Position numbers and translations under genes: made by a program. A DNA stretch of 40,413 bases from a virus. The first letter of the stretch is position 1. Each line of letters opens with the position of its first letter. Below the pieces are notes generated by a model that worked only from the letters and a program-made list of their open reading frames with translations, ran no database searches and was not told the DNA's origin. This document shows, piece by piece, positions 9,100-17,580 of this stretch. Location of the stretch: positions 1 through 40,413 of the IMG/VR virus record IMGVR_UViG_3300008448_000222. One strand, given 5' to 3'.

Positions 9100-10108
9100 C
9101 TATAAGTTTTTGTATATAAATTTCAAAATCTTCTTCATTCATTAATGATCTTATTTCAGCTAAATCTTTTTTATGATTTACTTTTTCAAGTAATCTATAT
9201 TCACATTTAAAAGAATCAGCGTGTTTTATAGTATAATAATGACCTGTTTCATCAGCATCATAAAGGATTATTATTCTTTTATATTTCTTTTTTAACTTAT
9301 TAAAAATACTTTTAGGTATCTCAACAGTCTCAGATTGTGGTGCAATAGCATCATAACCTATAGAAATTAAAGTTAATAAATCTTTCATTGATGATGTAAT
9401 AAATAATATGTCATCTTTTGATTTATAAGATAATTGTTCTAAACCTTGTACATCATTAGGATTAGTATTACTTCTCCATTTATTCTCAGAGTTTTTTGTT
9501 AATGGTCTATAAAGTTTCACATTAAAATCATTGTCTCCAATCTTGTAACAATAACAAGGGTCATCACGATCTTTATCATAATCATAACTTAATGAAAATC
9601 CTGATTTATTTAAACTCTTAGTATAGTATTTCTTTACAGGAGATATTTTATATCTTTTTAAAAGCTTTATATCTATACCAAATTGCAACCAATATTCTTG
9701 ATCTTTTTTATTCCAGTTTCTTATATGAATCTGAAAATATGTTTTCTTAACTTTTGTTTCAAATTCTCTAGTATTGTTCTTTTTACGTAAAGGAGTTAAA
9801 TCAGTTCTACTAGAAATATTTCTTGATGATAATCCTAAATTGAAATCATCATTTATCTTTTGCATAGCCTGACCAAAATTCATGTCATACTTAAGCATTA
9901 CTATTTTAATAGCATCACCACTGTAATTAGGTTTAGCTAAATCATAAAAAACAAATCTTCCTGATTTACTCCAACTAAAATAACAAGTTGGTTTATTATC
10001 AATTCTAAAAGGATTTCTATATTTAAGATTAGTTTTGACCTCACTTGGAAAATATCTTTCCATTGCTACTTTAGGATCAACTAATTGAAATATCTCATTA
10101 GGAGTCAT
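9089..10108 (-). CDS. DnaG-like primase (Toprim domain)
   Basis: A 339-residue protein. The first 90 residues resemble the CHC2 zinc-binding domain in layout (YRNPFRIDNKPTCYF, FVFYDLAKPNYSGDAIKIV) but lack the cysteine/histidine zinc ligands. The C-terminal half is a Toprim domain: ILFITSSMKDLLTL (motif 1, with SSMKD in place of the usual acidic EG..D), IILYDADETG (the D-x-D metal site) and NHKKDLAEI. It should make RNA primers for the DnaB-like helicase and PolB encoded in the same region. The start lies 4 bases after a promoter-like box, so its mRNA may be leaderless. Confidence 0.85.
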   Translation of the reverse strand: MTPNEIFQLVDPKVAMERYFPSEVKTNLKYRNPFRIDNKPTCYFSWSKSGRFVFYDLAKPNYSGDAIKIVMLKYDMNFGQAMQKINDDFNLGLSSRNISSRTDLTPLRKKNNTREFETKVKKTYFQIHIRNWNKKDQEYWLQFGIDIKLLKRYKISPVKKYYTKSLNKSGFSLSYDYDKDRDDPCYCYKIGDNDFNVKLYRPLTKNSENKWRSNTNPNDVQGLEQLSYKSKDDILFITSSMKDLLTLISIGYDAIAPQSETVEIPKSIFNKLKKKYKRIIILYDADETGHYYTIKHADSFKCEYRLLEKVNHKKDLAEIRSLMNEEDFEIYIQKLIDDN

Positions 10109-10112
10109 TGAA

Positions 10113-10120
10113 CAAAGTTA
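10113..10120 (-). promoter_or_regulatory. Bacteroidetes-type -7 box (TAACTTTG) before the primase gene
   Basis: TAACTTTG on the minus strand is a perfect match to the TAnnTTTG -7 consensus of Bacteroidetes. It stands between a terminator and the primase ATG, only 4 bases from the ATG. The same 8 bases occur upstream of the synthetase-like gene at 31026-31033. No clear -33 TTTG box is visible. Confidence 0.55.
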
Positions 10121-10125
10121 ATTTA

Positions 10126-10150
10126 AAAAGGGAGGAGTTACCCTCCCTTT
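10126..10150 (-). terminator. Rho-independent terminator after the SSB gene
   Basis: On the minus strand AAAGGGAGG / CCTCCCTTT forms a perfect 9-bp stem with loop GTAACT, ending in TTTTT. It starts 4 bases after the SSB-like gene stop and is followed by the promoter-like box of the primase gene. It splits the replication genes into two transcription units or attenuates between them. Confidence 0.88.
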
Positions 10151-10153
10151 ATT

Positions 10154-11104
10154 CTAAAAATCGTCGTCAGTAAGAATATCGTAATTATTACTATCAGCAA
10201 TCTCTTTAATTTCAGTATTAGATTCTACTGTTTTAGTAGGATCATAAACTTTAAATAAGAAAGAATCCTGGATAGTAGCATTAAATCTACCTTCTTCTAC
10301 ACTTTCTTTTGCACCTTTAGATATATCTCTACCTTCTTTAGCAAATGCATTTACACTTTTACTTGTAAATACTCTTTGGTTTAGATAGAAATTACCATTT
10401 GCATCAGTATTGTCACTTACTTCAACACCCAATAATACGGCTACTTTTCTTGGTATACCGTCAGGATGAGAGAAGTTCTCATCACCAATTAACTCATTCA
10501 ATGCAGATACATCTCCACTAAACAATGTTTCCATTGTAGCTGTAGCATCATCACCTAGAATAAAATCTGTAATTGGTGTTTCTTTGTTACTGCTTTTGTT
10601 ATACCAGGCATAAAGAAAATCGTAAAGTTGCACTTCACCTTCTTTTGCTTTTCTTGCATTCTCAGTTTTAAACCAAGACATACCTGCATTATCTTTAATT
10701 GCATCAATACTTGGTGCCCAAGTACTTTGCAATCTATCATTTATAAATCTAAAGTTACCACTAGCAGATACTTCGTCTCTATCAGAAACTAAAAATCCTG
10801 TGTTAAAATAATGATCATTTGGATAATCTTCAATCAATTTACCATCAATTGTTTTCTTTCCAATTTCAACATTAGGATTGATGCGCATTAGAATTTCAAT
10901 TCTACGATAAGTTTTATCTTGCATCGTTACTTTATATTCAGGATCTTTAATGTTATCACCATTTTCGATTCCTTTAATTTCCATTATTTCCTGTTTAGTA
11001 GGATTGAATTTTAAGATTTCAGCATCTGCTACACCAGTAAAATAATGTTTTACTTTAGGTTCAAGTGTTTTAACTTCAACCCCACCTTTAGCTTTAATAC
11101 CCAT
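10154..11104 (-). CDS. Putative single-stranded DNA-binding protein
   Basis: A 316-residue protein without motifs that I recognise with certainty. Its last residues, YDILTDDDF, form an acidic tail ending in Phe, the hallmark of SSB C-termini that recruit partners. The body is rich in beta and aromatic residues (NDHYFNTGFLVSDRD, FNATIQDSFLFKVYD), suitable for an OB fold. It has its own terminator, as expected for a protein needed in large amounts, and lies between primase and Sak4/DnaB genes. It is larger than bacterial SSBs (about 170 residues). Function is inferred from tail and context. Confidence 0.62.
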   Translation of the reverse strand: MGIKAKGGVEVKTLEPKVKHYFTGVADAEILKFNPTKQEIMEIKGIENGDNIKDPEYKVTMQDKTYRRIEILMRINPNVEIGKKTIDGKLIEDYPNDHYFNTGFLVSDRDEVSASGNFRFINDRLQSTWAPSIDAIKDNAGMSWFKTENARKAKEGEVQLYDFLYAWYNKSSNKETPITDFILGDDATATMETLFSGDVSALNELIGDENFSHPDGIPRKVAVLLGVEVSDNTDANGNFYLNQRVFTSKSVNAFAKEGRDISKGAKESVEEGRFNATIQDSFLFKVYDPTKTVESNTEIKEIADSNNYDILTDDDF

Positions 11105-11138
11105 ATAAATAAGTAAATTTAATTTAAAAAATGTTTAA

Positions 11139-11693
11139 TTAGTCTTGATGAATCTTTATCTCAGTATCTTTACCAGATGTTTGAAATACAGAATCAATCT
11201 CTCTTTCTTTTACTTCTACCTTAGGTACACTTAAATTAACTTCTTCTAATTTAAAATAACCTTTTGTAGTTTCTGATTCTACTAAAGCAAAATAACGATC
11301 TTCCAAAAAGTTATCATTTGAATGATAGCTTTCAATCTCATCATAAATCCAAGATGATTTACAACGGAGTGTAGAAAGATTTATTTTAGTAGTACTTTTT
11401 TTAACAACATTTCTTTTATTATTTACATATTCCACTGAATCAGTGTTAGTAACATAAAGAAATACTTTTTCTTCAGATGTAGTCTTTGTTTCGTATCCAC
11501 GAACAATAGCTAATCTATCTCTGTCATTGTTGACTTCTAATCCTAAAAGCTCTACAGCTTTGCGGTTAAGTCTTAACATTTTAGATCCTTCGTTAGGATT
11601 TGCCTGTAGCATAATTGTTGCTACGTTTGGATAAATGTCTAATTTCTCTTCGATTTGTTCTTTCTTAGAACCTTTTGCTTTTACTGGAATCAT
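11139..11693 (-). CDS. Unknown replication-operon protein beside the putative SSB
   Basis: A 184-residue protein beginning MIPVKAKGSKKEQIEEKL. Its first residues (KAKG) echo the MGIKAKGG start of the following SSB-like protein. The middle has ATIMLQANPNEGSKMLRLNRKAVELLGL, which looks like a small beta-hairpin plus helix unit, followed by beta strands. No catalytic motif. It lies 5 bases after the Sak4-like gene and 34 bases before the SSB-like gene, so a recombination or ssDNA-linked role is plausible but not shown. Confidence 0.68.
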   Translation of the reverse strand: MIPVKAKGSKKEQIEEKLDIYPNVATIMLQANPNEGSKMLRLNRKAVELLGLEVNNDRDRLAIVRGYETKTTSEEKVFLYVTNTDSVEYVNNKRNVVKKSTTKINLSTLRCKSSWIYDEIESYHSNDNFLEDRYFALVESETTKGYFKLEEVNLSVPKVEVKEREIDSVFQTSGKDTEIKIHQD

Positions 11694-11698
11694 AATAA

Positions 11699-12511
11699 TT
11701 AATCAATGTAAATTTCTTCCCAATGTGCTGTTGTACCATCCATGATTACAATTTCTTTACCTTGTAAGTGTACTGGTCTGGCACCGCACGTGTCATCTTG
11801 AGAAGCAAAATTAATAATAGTCTTGTCTTTATTTCTATATATATAACCAATAGCATCTGATGATGCTGCTGTAATTTGTGAAATTTTACCCGTAAGATCT
11901 AAATCTTTAGAGCTCAATTCCTTACCATCTTTATCAATCTTTTTGTCTTTTAAGTGACCAACAAGAATAATATCTGGAGCTAGTCCATCAATTACTTTTA
12001 GCCAATACTCAAATGCCAATCTCAACCATAAATAACCTGCGCCGTTAGGTAATGATAATACTGTTTCCCATTCATTCTTAGGAAGAAATGCACCAGCTTT
12101 ATCTCTGTTAAACTTTTTACCTTGTACGCTATCCATATACATCTTAGTTGCATAGTCTTCACACCACATCTCTAATTGAGTAATAGTGTCAACAGCAATA
12201 ATTTTATAAGGATATTCTCCGTTATTTTGTTTTCGATGTTTGTTTATTTCTACTGCAAACTCATTCAAATAATATTTGTATTCTGAATGTCGTTTTTGAA
12301 TTTGTTCTGGTGTTTCCTGTTTATCAGAACGTAAACCAATAACTTTTACTTTAATTGCATCTACGTGGTCAGTGCCATCTTCTAAATCTAAAATACAACA
12401 ATCAGTTAGTTTGGATAAAATTGTAGTTTTACCAACTTTAGGTTTGCCATAGATAATAAGTCTTCTTGGATTTTGTCTTGTTGCTTTTAATACTTGCGTA
12501 GGTAACATCAT
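11699..12511 (-). CDS. Sak4-like RecA-fold ATPase (single-strand annealing/recombination)
   Basis: A 270-residue P-loop NTPase. Walker A is GKPKVGKTT at residues 22-30, followed by LSKLTDCCILDLEDG. Walker B is YKIIAVDTITQLE, and further on come DIILVGHLKDKK and TGKISQITAASSDAIGYIYR, an order typical of phage Sak4/AAA_24 proteins. Sak4 proteins act with SSB in single-strand annealing recombination, and the SSB-like gene is two genes away. The start ATG overlaps the stop of the DnaB-like gene by one base (TAATG). Confidence 0.82.
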   Translation of the reverse strand: MMLPTQVLKATRQNPRRLIIYGKPKVGKTTILSKLTDCCILDLEDGTDHVDAIKVKVIGLRSDKQETPEQIQKRHSEYKYYLNEFAVEINKHRKQNNGEYPYKIIAVDTITQLEMWCEDYATKMYMDSVQGKKFNRDKAGAFLPKNEWETVLSLPNGAGYLWLRLAFEYWLKVIDGLAPDIILVGHLKDKKIDKDGKELSSKDLDLTGKISQITAASSDAIGYIYRNKDKTIINFASQDDTCGARPVHLQGKEIVIMDGTTAHWEEIYID

Positions 12512-13647
12512 TAATTGTTTAATTTTTTATCTTTATCTTCTTTTGATAACTGTGTAAAATGTTTAAAAGATGATACTTTATTATATTGTTCTGCTGTAAT
12601 TTGTTTACCATTTGGTAGTTCTTGAAAGTAACCACACTCGCCAATATATAATAAACCAACTCTTTTATTATTTTCACCTTCTCTGTTTTTTAAAATACCT
12701 ATAGCTCTAAATCTATTTTTAAATTTAAAGATGTCATAATCCATAAATTTATCAAGATTGTTATTAGGGTTTATATGATTCATAGGATCAAACAAAGCCA
12801 TAACTAGATTAGCATCTTGTGCTAACATGTTAGTTTCTTTAATGTCTGATATTTTTGGAAATAGTTCACCGTATTTAACACGATTAATATCATCCATAGA
12901 TCTGTTACTGTGTGAAACATTTACACAACTAAAGCCTAGTTGATTTCTGTAAATATCTCTACAGTTAGAACTATGAAGGTCAATCGTAGTTTTAACTGAC
13001 GTATTACCATTATGACTTTCTACTTTTAAATTACCAACAGTATCTGTAATTATTATTACAGTTTGATTAGAATCGTTAGGAGTAAATTTAAATTTACCAT
13101 CATCATCTTCTTCTAATTTACCTACACTTGCTGCAAAATTTAATACATCCTGTCTAATTTGACTAGGACTCATAGGTCTATCAATAATAGTAATATGTTG
13201 AAACATTTCATCAAAATAAGATGATAACTCTTTTATCTTTTTATAGAGAGCACTATCAAGTTTATTATCACCTTTAGAAAATATATATTTAGAGTCTACA
13301 ATAATTCCATAATCTATAAATAGTTTAAGTGCAACTAATTTAGCAATTACTTCTTCTGCAGAAACCTCTAAACTATATAGTCTAATCTTCAATGAATCTT
13401 TTATTTTACCTTTATTTTTGTAACAATATTCATAAGGGTACATTACATAAGCATACCATACAAATGAAGATTTACCAACACCAGACTCTGCAAAGATAAC
13501 ATCGTATCTTGCTTTCTGAATACCAGCAATATAATCTTCAAGTTTAGGAAAACCCATAGGTAAACCTTTGTTGTATCCTTGAATACCTTTATCTACTTTA
13601 TTAAAAAATTTCTTATAAGTCGTCGAATAAGGAATATTTAGACTCAT
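12511..13647 (-). CDS. DnaB-like replicative helicase
   Basis: A 378-residue RecA-fold helicase without the DnaB N-terminal interaction domain. Walker A is AESGVGKSS at residues 53-61, preceded by the MGFPKLEDYIAGIQKARYD region that matches the 'G.p.Ld....G...g.l.vI.G..G.GKS' start of DnaB C-terminal domains. Later come IRLYSLEVSAEEV (the Glu motif), VIIITDTVGNL (Walker B) and VNVSHSNRS (H4-like), then ISDIKETNMLAQDANLVMAL, matching the DLRESG..E..AD segment. It probably unwinds the fork together with the primase encoded downstream. Its start overlaps the preceding gene by 35 bases. Confidence 0.88.
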   Translation of the reverse strand: MSLNIPYSTTYKKFFNKVDKGIQGYNKGLPMGFPKLEDYIAGIQKARYDVIFAESGVGKSSFVWYAYVMYPYEYCYKNKGKIKDSLKIRLYSLEVSAEEVIAKLVALKLFIDYGIIVDSKYIFSKGDNKLDSALYKKIKELSSYFDEMFQHITIIDRPMSPSQIRQDVLNFAASVGKLEEDDDGKFKFTPNDSNQTVIIITDTVGNLKVESHNGNTSVKTTIDLHSSNCRDIYRNQLGFSCVNVSHSNRSMDDINRVKYGELFPKISDIKETNMLAQDANLVMALFDPMNHINPNNNLDKFMDYDIFKFKNRFRAIGILKNREGENNKRVGLLYIGECGYFQELPNGKQITAEQYNKVSSFKHFTQLSKEDKDKKLNN

Positions 13648-14194
13648 TAGTTAAATTATTGTCTTTATTAATTTTAATTTGTTCGCAATAAACAACAAGA
13701 TCAGTAGATACTTCTCCTGTTACTTTATCTCTTTTCTTTATAAAATGATCGGCTTGTCTTAGGTATTGGTAATTACCGTATTGTGAAATGATATCTTTAA
13801 AATAAAAATCTCTTGCATCAAAGACATCATCTTTAGTGTAAGTAGGATTCTCTTTAAAGAATTCTTTCATTTTTTCAATGCAGTCTTGTTTAATACCCAT
13901 AGCTTTTACTCTCTTACCTGACCAACCTGCACGCCAATCATCTATCCATTCTTCAATATTAGAATGACCATTATTATAGTTAATTTTTAATTGAGAGTTA
14001 CTTTTTGTAACAATCTCTACTTCTACTTCAATAAAAACTAAACTATTATCCATTTGAAAATCTTTATTTAGTCTAGCTTTATTTAGATGAACTAAATTAA
14101 CACTACAAAGTTTATACTTACCTTTGGATATAGGTTCAAGTAATTTATTACTTACTAAATAGTCAAATTCTTTTTCATTAACTTTAAGTAACAT
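13613..14194 (-). CDS. Unknown protein, possible helicase accessory factor
   Basis: A 193-residue protein not recognised. The central part has WIDDWRAGWSGKRVKAMG and a helical FFKENPTYTKDDVFDARDFYF segment; it ends SKYSLFDDL, an acidic/hydrophobic tail that looks like an interaction peptide. It is overlapped by the helicase gene over 35 bases and overlaps the preceding gene by 11 bases. This coupling suggests balanced production with the helicase, for example as loader or regulator, but no loader motif is visible. Confidence 0.7.
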   Translation of the reverse strand: MLLKVNEKEFDYLVSNKLLEPISKGKYKLCSVNLVHLNKARLNKDFQMDNSLVFIEVEVEIVTKSNSQLKINYNNGHSNIEEWIDDWRAGWSGKRVKAMGIKQDCIEKMKEFFKENPTYTKDDVFDARDFYFKDIISQYGNYQYLRQADHFIKKRDKVTGEVSTDLVVYCEQIKINKDNNLTNESKYSLFDDL

Positions 14195-14897
14195 TTATAC
14201 GAGTGTCTTTAAAATATTTATTTAATACTTGAATAAGTGCATCAAGATCATCGCTTGATAAAACTTTTTTCTTTTTTAAGTTATCATAAGTTCTATACCA
14301 TACATCATCATTTTTGTTATAGTACTTCTTATGATTTAAGTACGTTTTCTTTCTTTTTACACTAAGTTGATATACTTCCATTTCAACAAAAAGTGAACCA
14401 TCTAAATTACTATATGAATGACTTTTTATTTCTTCATGTAAATGTAAATGAGATAATTGTTGATTAATAGTTTTTATTTTACTATCATAACTCTTAATCA
14501 TTTCTAATATCTTATCACATCTTTTTGAATAATCATTATACTTTTCTTTAGCAGACTTAGGTTCATTTTTGATGTAGTTAATATCTCTTTTAACTAAAGA
14601 CTTAAGTTCTAATTCTAAGGAGTAGCCTTCTACATCTAAACAGAAATCTTCTGAAGTTCCTCCACTTAAAAACCATTCTTTTTTTCTTTCGTTTAAATCT
14701 CTATGGATTTTAAATAACTTATCTTTTTTTGAAACAGATTCTTTTAAAACTCTACTGTAATCATTTTTTAGTTTACTTTTTTCAGTTGTTAAAAGATTAA
14801 AATAACGAGAGAGTTTATCACGCTCTCTCGTTAATTCACTTAAAGAATTAGATAATTCTTTTACTTGTTTCTCAAGATATTCCCAATCTATTTTCAT
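14184..14897 (-). CDS. Coiled-coil protein of unknown function
   Basis: A 237-residue, highly charged helical protein. Residues 5-60 (YLEKQVKELSNSLSELTRER...) and roughly 110-150 show heptad patterns of coiled coils. The C-terminal part (VWYRTYDNLKKKKVLSSDDLDALIQVLNKYF) is basic. No catalytic motif, signal peptide or membrane segment. It overlaps the membrane-protein gene by 4 bases and the following gene by 11, so it may link the membrane protein to the replication proteins; this is inference. Confidence 0.72.
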   Translation of the reverse strand: MKIDWEYLEKQVKELSNSLSELTRERDKLSRYFNLLTTEKSKLKNDYSRVLKESVSKKDKLFKIHRDLNERKKEWFLSGGTSEDFCLDVEGYSLELELKSLVKRDINYIKNEPKSAKEKYNDYSKRCDKILEMIKSYDSKIKTINQQLSHLHLHEEIKSHSYSNLDGSLFVEMEVYQLSVKRKKTYLNHKKYYNKNDDVWYRTYDNLKKKKVLSSDDLDALIQVLNKYFKDTRINVT

Positions 14898-16189
14898 TTA
14901 AGAAGATTTGATCTTTTTAATCTAGTTTCAAGAAATTCTTTTAACTGAGTTCTTTTTTCAGTTATAGATTTTAATTCCATACGTAAAGCATCACGAGTTT
15001 CCTCAAGAGGTTTCATCTTGTCTTCTAACTCTTTCTTTTCACGTTTGAGTTTAGCATCATTGTAAGAATCAGCTATATCTTCCCAGATTCCACCTTTCAA
15101 TTTCTTTTCAAATTCAGCTAAAGGAGATGTTACTTTTTGTACATCTTTCTCTTTAATTGATAATTGACGAGTTAAATCTGTGTAACCTAATACACCAGAA
15201 GGATTATCACCAACTTGTCCAATAATTAGATTCTCCATTATACTCTTAATTTGGTCTTTTGTTTTACTACCATTAACAATATCTGGATGAATCATTGTTT
15301 TATCAGATAAATCTTCACCTAAAACTTTATTTAATCTGGATTTGATATCACTACCATTCCATTTAAATAAAGATTCAATCTGATCAATTGCTTCATAAAT
15401 TGTAAATTTTGTTGGATTTTCGGAATCCTTCTTAGAAGATTCCTGCTCAGGCTTTTTTTCAGCGCCTTCTTTATCTTTCGATTCTTCTTTACTTTTATCA
15501 TCCTTAGGTTTATCTTTATCTTTCTTTTCTTGCTTTACATAATTCTTATTACCTAACTCATTAGTATATTTTCTCCATAAGAAATATATTAACATAACGT
15601 CAAAAATAGTTGTAGTATAAATAAGAAAAACTGATGCAAAAGAAATTGGTTGTCGCCAATCTGGATTGATAAGTTTATAGTTACTAGGATTAAATTCTAA
15701 AGTAAAACCTAAGATAGGTAACCACCAAAGCTGTGTATTATTTTGCTGTGCTTCTAAATGAAATATAGACTCTAAATAAAGCAAATAAATTATACCTGTT
15801 ATTACAAATCCTACAAAGAATACAGGAATAGATTTAAATAAAACCTTAAGAAGTTCTAGAAAATTCAATTTATTTTTTTCAGCAGCTTTCCGCATAGAAT
15901 TAGATATTACACTAATGAATATAAAAGAAGTTAGTATTTCTATTACACCAATAAGAGCATATCTTGAAAAAGCCTGGAATAAATCCATACCCATACTGTC
16001 CATTGCAACTAATGATAAGTTCATTACCTCAATAAAAGTACCTACAGCACTTAAACTTTTAAATAAAAACTCAACATTCTCCTCTGCTAATGTATTAAAA
16101 TTTATTGGGTTACTTGATTTAGTATTAAAATAATACCAGATACCAATAATAGCAATACATATAATTCCGATAACTGTTCCTAATGCCAT
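14894..16189 (-). CDS. Integral membrane protein with charged linker and C-terminal coiled coil
   Basis: A 431-residue protein. Hydrophobic segments lie at about 3-20, 73-96, 118-139 and 181-205, with a shorter one near 155-165. A very charged linker follows at 217-258 (KDKDKPKDDKSKEESKDKEG). The tail, about 262-431, ends in a coiled coil (KREKKELEDKMKPLEETRD...). The soluble half would face the cytoplasm if the protein has four spans with the N-terminus inside. Its position between lipoprotein and replication genes suggests an inner-membrane anchor for replication, lysis control or superinfection exclusion; the sequence does not decide. Confidence 0.78.
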   Translation of the reverse strand: MALGTVIGIICIAIIGIWYYFNTKSSNPINFNTLAEENVEFLFKSLSAVGTFIEVMNLSLVAMDSMGMDLFQAFSRYALIGVIEILTSFIFISVISNSMRKAAEKNKLNFLELLKVLFKSIPVFFVGFVITGIIYLLYLESIFHLEAQQNNTQLWWLPILGFTLEFNPSNYKLINPDWRQPISFASVFLIYTTTIFDVMLIYFLWRKYTNELGNKNYVKQEKKDKDKPKDDKSKEESKDKEGAEKKPEQESSKKDSENPTKFTIYEAIDQIESLFKWNGSDIKSRLNKVLGEDLSDKTMIHPDIVNGSKTKDQIKSIMENLIIGQVGDNPSGVLGYTDLTRQLSIKEKDVQKVTSPLAEFEKKLKGGIWEDIADSYNDAKLKREKKELEDKMKPLEETRDALRMELKSITEKRTQLKEFLETRLKRSNLLK

Positions 16190-16190
16190 A

Positions 16191-16631
16191 TCACTTCTTA
16201 GTTTTAATTATAATATTAGCAATAGTATCATCAACGTTTTTAAAATCTACTCTATTTCTTTTTACTGTATAATCAATAAATTCTGATATAGCTTGATCTA
16301 AAAATTTAACAATTCTTGGATCAGTGTTATAAATATTAAATAAATCATAGAATGATTCATTAAGATATTTACCAGGAATAGTACCACTTTTAAGTTCTTG
16401 AGTTAACATTTCTTTCAATATTATCTCAGAAATTTCAGGATACATAACTTTAGGTAAAGCTTTAACAGTATCTATTCTTGCAATTGAATCTTTAAGAATA
16501 GAATCCCTTTTTAACTTACTTGAGTCAACAAGTTCTTTGTTCTTACCAAACTTTCGCTTGGGTTTCTTTGTTTCTGTATTACCGCAAGATAATATAGATA
16601 AAATAAATAATAAAAGTAAAATTTTTCTCAT
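16191..16631 (-). CDS. Small lipoprotein
   Basis: A 146-residue protein with a short basic start (MRKI), a hydrophobic core and the lipobox LSILSC, so Cys 16 should be lipidated after signal peptidase II cleavage. Maturation gives CGNTETKKPKRKFGKN. The rest is charged and helical (DSILKDSIARID, VKFLDQAISEFIDYTV). Its stop is followed at once by the membrane-protein start, so the two may work together at the envelope. Phage lipoproteins are often superinfection-exclusion or spanin-type factors, but no such family is recognised here. Confidence 0.8.
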   Translation of the reverse strand: MRKILLLLFILSILSCGNTETKKPKRKFGKNKELVDSSKLKRDSILKDSIARIDTVKALPKVMYPEISEIILKEMLTQELKSGTIPGKYLNESFYDLFNIYNTDPRIVKFLDQAISEFIDYTVKRNRVDFKNVDDTIANIIIKTKK

Positions 16632-16632
16632 A

Positions 16633-17580
16633 CTAAAAAAGAGTTAATTGGTTATTATTAGATATTACATTAATAATCTTATAAGCTTCTCTAACATAAT
16701 AGTTATAGTTGATGTCATAACAACTAAACTCTTCGCAATTATAATACCTGTTAAAAATAGTAGTATTAAAGTCTTTCTCGACATTAGATTCTCTACTGTC
16801 GTTATGTACTTTCATTAACGTACCACCTTTATTTGTAATTAAATATCTGTTATTCTTTTGTAGTTTTGTTTCTACAAATTCTCTGTCTTCAATCTTACGA
16901 TGAATAGCTGTCCAACCTTTAGTAACTTTCATTGATAATGTAAAGTCATAAATGTCTGTAGAGTTCATTATTGTTTCTTCAATTGGTATATTATGAACAT
17001 AATAAGCTTCTAAAGCTTTAGGTACTATTTTCATAGAATGATCTTTATGCCAATCTTTATTTATCTCAAAGTCACCTTTAAGTTTTGTTTTATCATTTTC
17101 ATAAACTCCAATATAATTATTAACATCACGTATAATCATTTTTTTATAATTAACGTATTCAAGTTCAAGACCAGAAAGTGTTTCCCAATCTTTACATATA
17201 CTCATAAGTTTATCATAATGACTTTTATGAATCTTAACAGTAAGACCGTCAGTATTGATCTGTAACAAAGTAGAATCAGTATTTAATATTATTTCTTCAG
17301 CTAACATAGTTAATAGCAATTGGCCATTAACAGTAGTAGCTACAGTGTATGCTGGATCATAAAAGAATGATGTTTCTTCATTGGATTTACCATAAGAACC
17401 ATTCAAAGCTAATTTTAATCCTTCATTAACAGCTTTAGCTGTCATGTCGTTTTTATCTATTTTAACTTTCTTTTTTGCAATAGATCTTTTATCATATACA
17501 CCTTCGTATATATCACAAAACTTTTCACCTAAATGTAAAGGATAAAATCTATTACGTATTGCTAAATTAGGATAAAAACT
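16633..17580 (-). CDS. DNA polymerase family B, exon 2 (motifs B and C)
   Basis: The C-terminal 315 residues of the polymerase. The open frame extends well beyond the first ATG (17445) up to about 17580, where it reads SFYPNLAIRNRFYP, the continuation of catalytic motif A begun in exon 1. Motif B is KLALNGSYGKS (K-x-x-x-N-S-x-YG) and motif C is INTDGLTVKI (the xTDG form). A thumb region follows, ending in NNQLTLF, which resembles a clamp-binding QLxLF peptide. Joined to exon 1 the enzyme would have about 659 residues, near small protein-primed-type B polymerases. The exact splice point is uncertain by a few bases. Confidence 0.9.
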   Translation of the reverse strand, partial: SFYPNLAIRNRFYPLHLGEKFCDIYEGVYDKRSIAKKKVKIDKNDMTAKAVNEGLKLALNGSYGKSNEETSFFYDPAYTVATTVNGQLLLTMLAEEIILNTDSTLLQINTDGLTVKIHKSHYDKLMSICKDWETLSGLELEYVNYKKMIIRDVNNYIGVYENDKTKLKGDFEINKDWHKDHSMKIVPKALEAYYVHNIPIEETIMNSTDIYDFTLSMKVTKGWTAIHRKIEDREFVETKLQKNNRYLITNKGGTLMKVHNDSRESNVEKDFNTTIFNRYYNCEEFSCYDINYNYYVREAYKIINVISNNNQLTLF

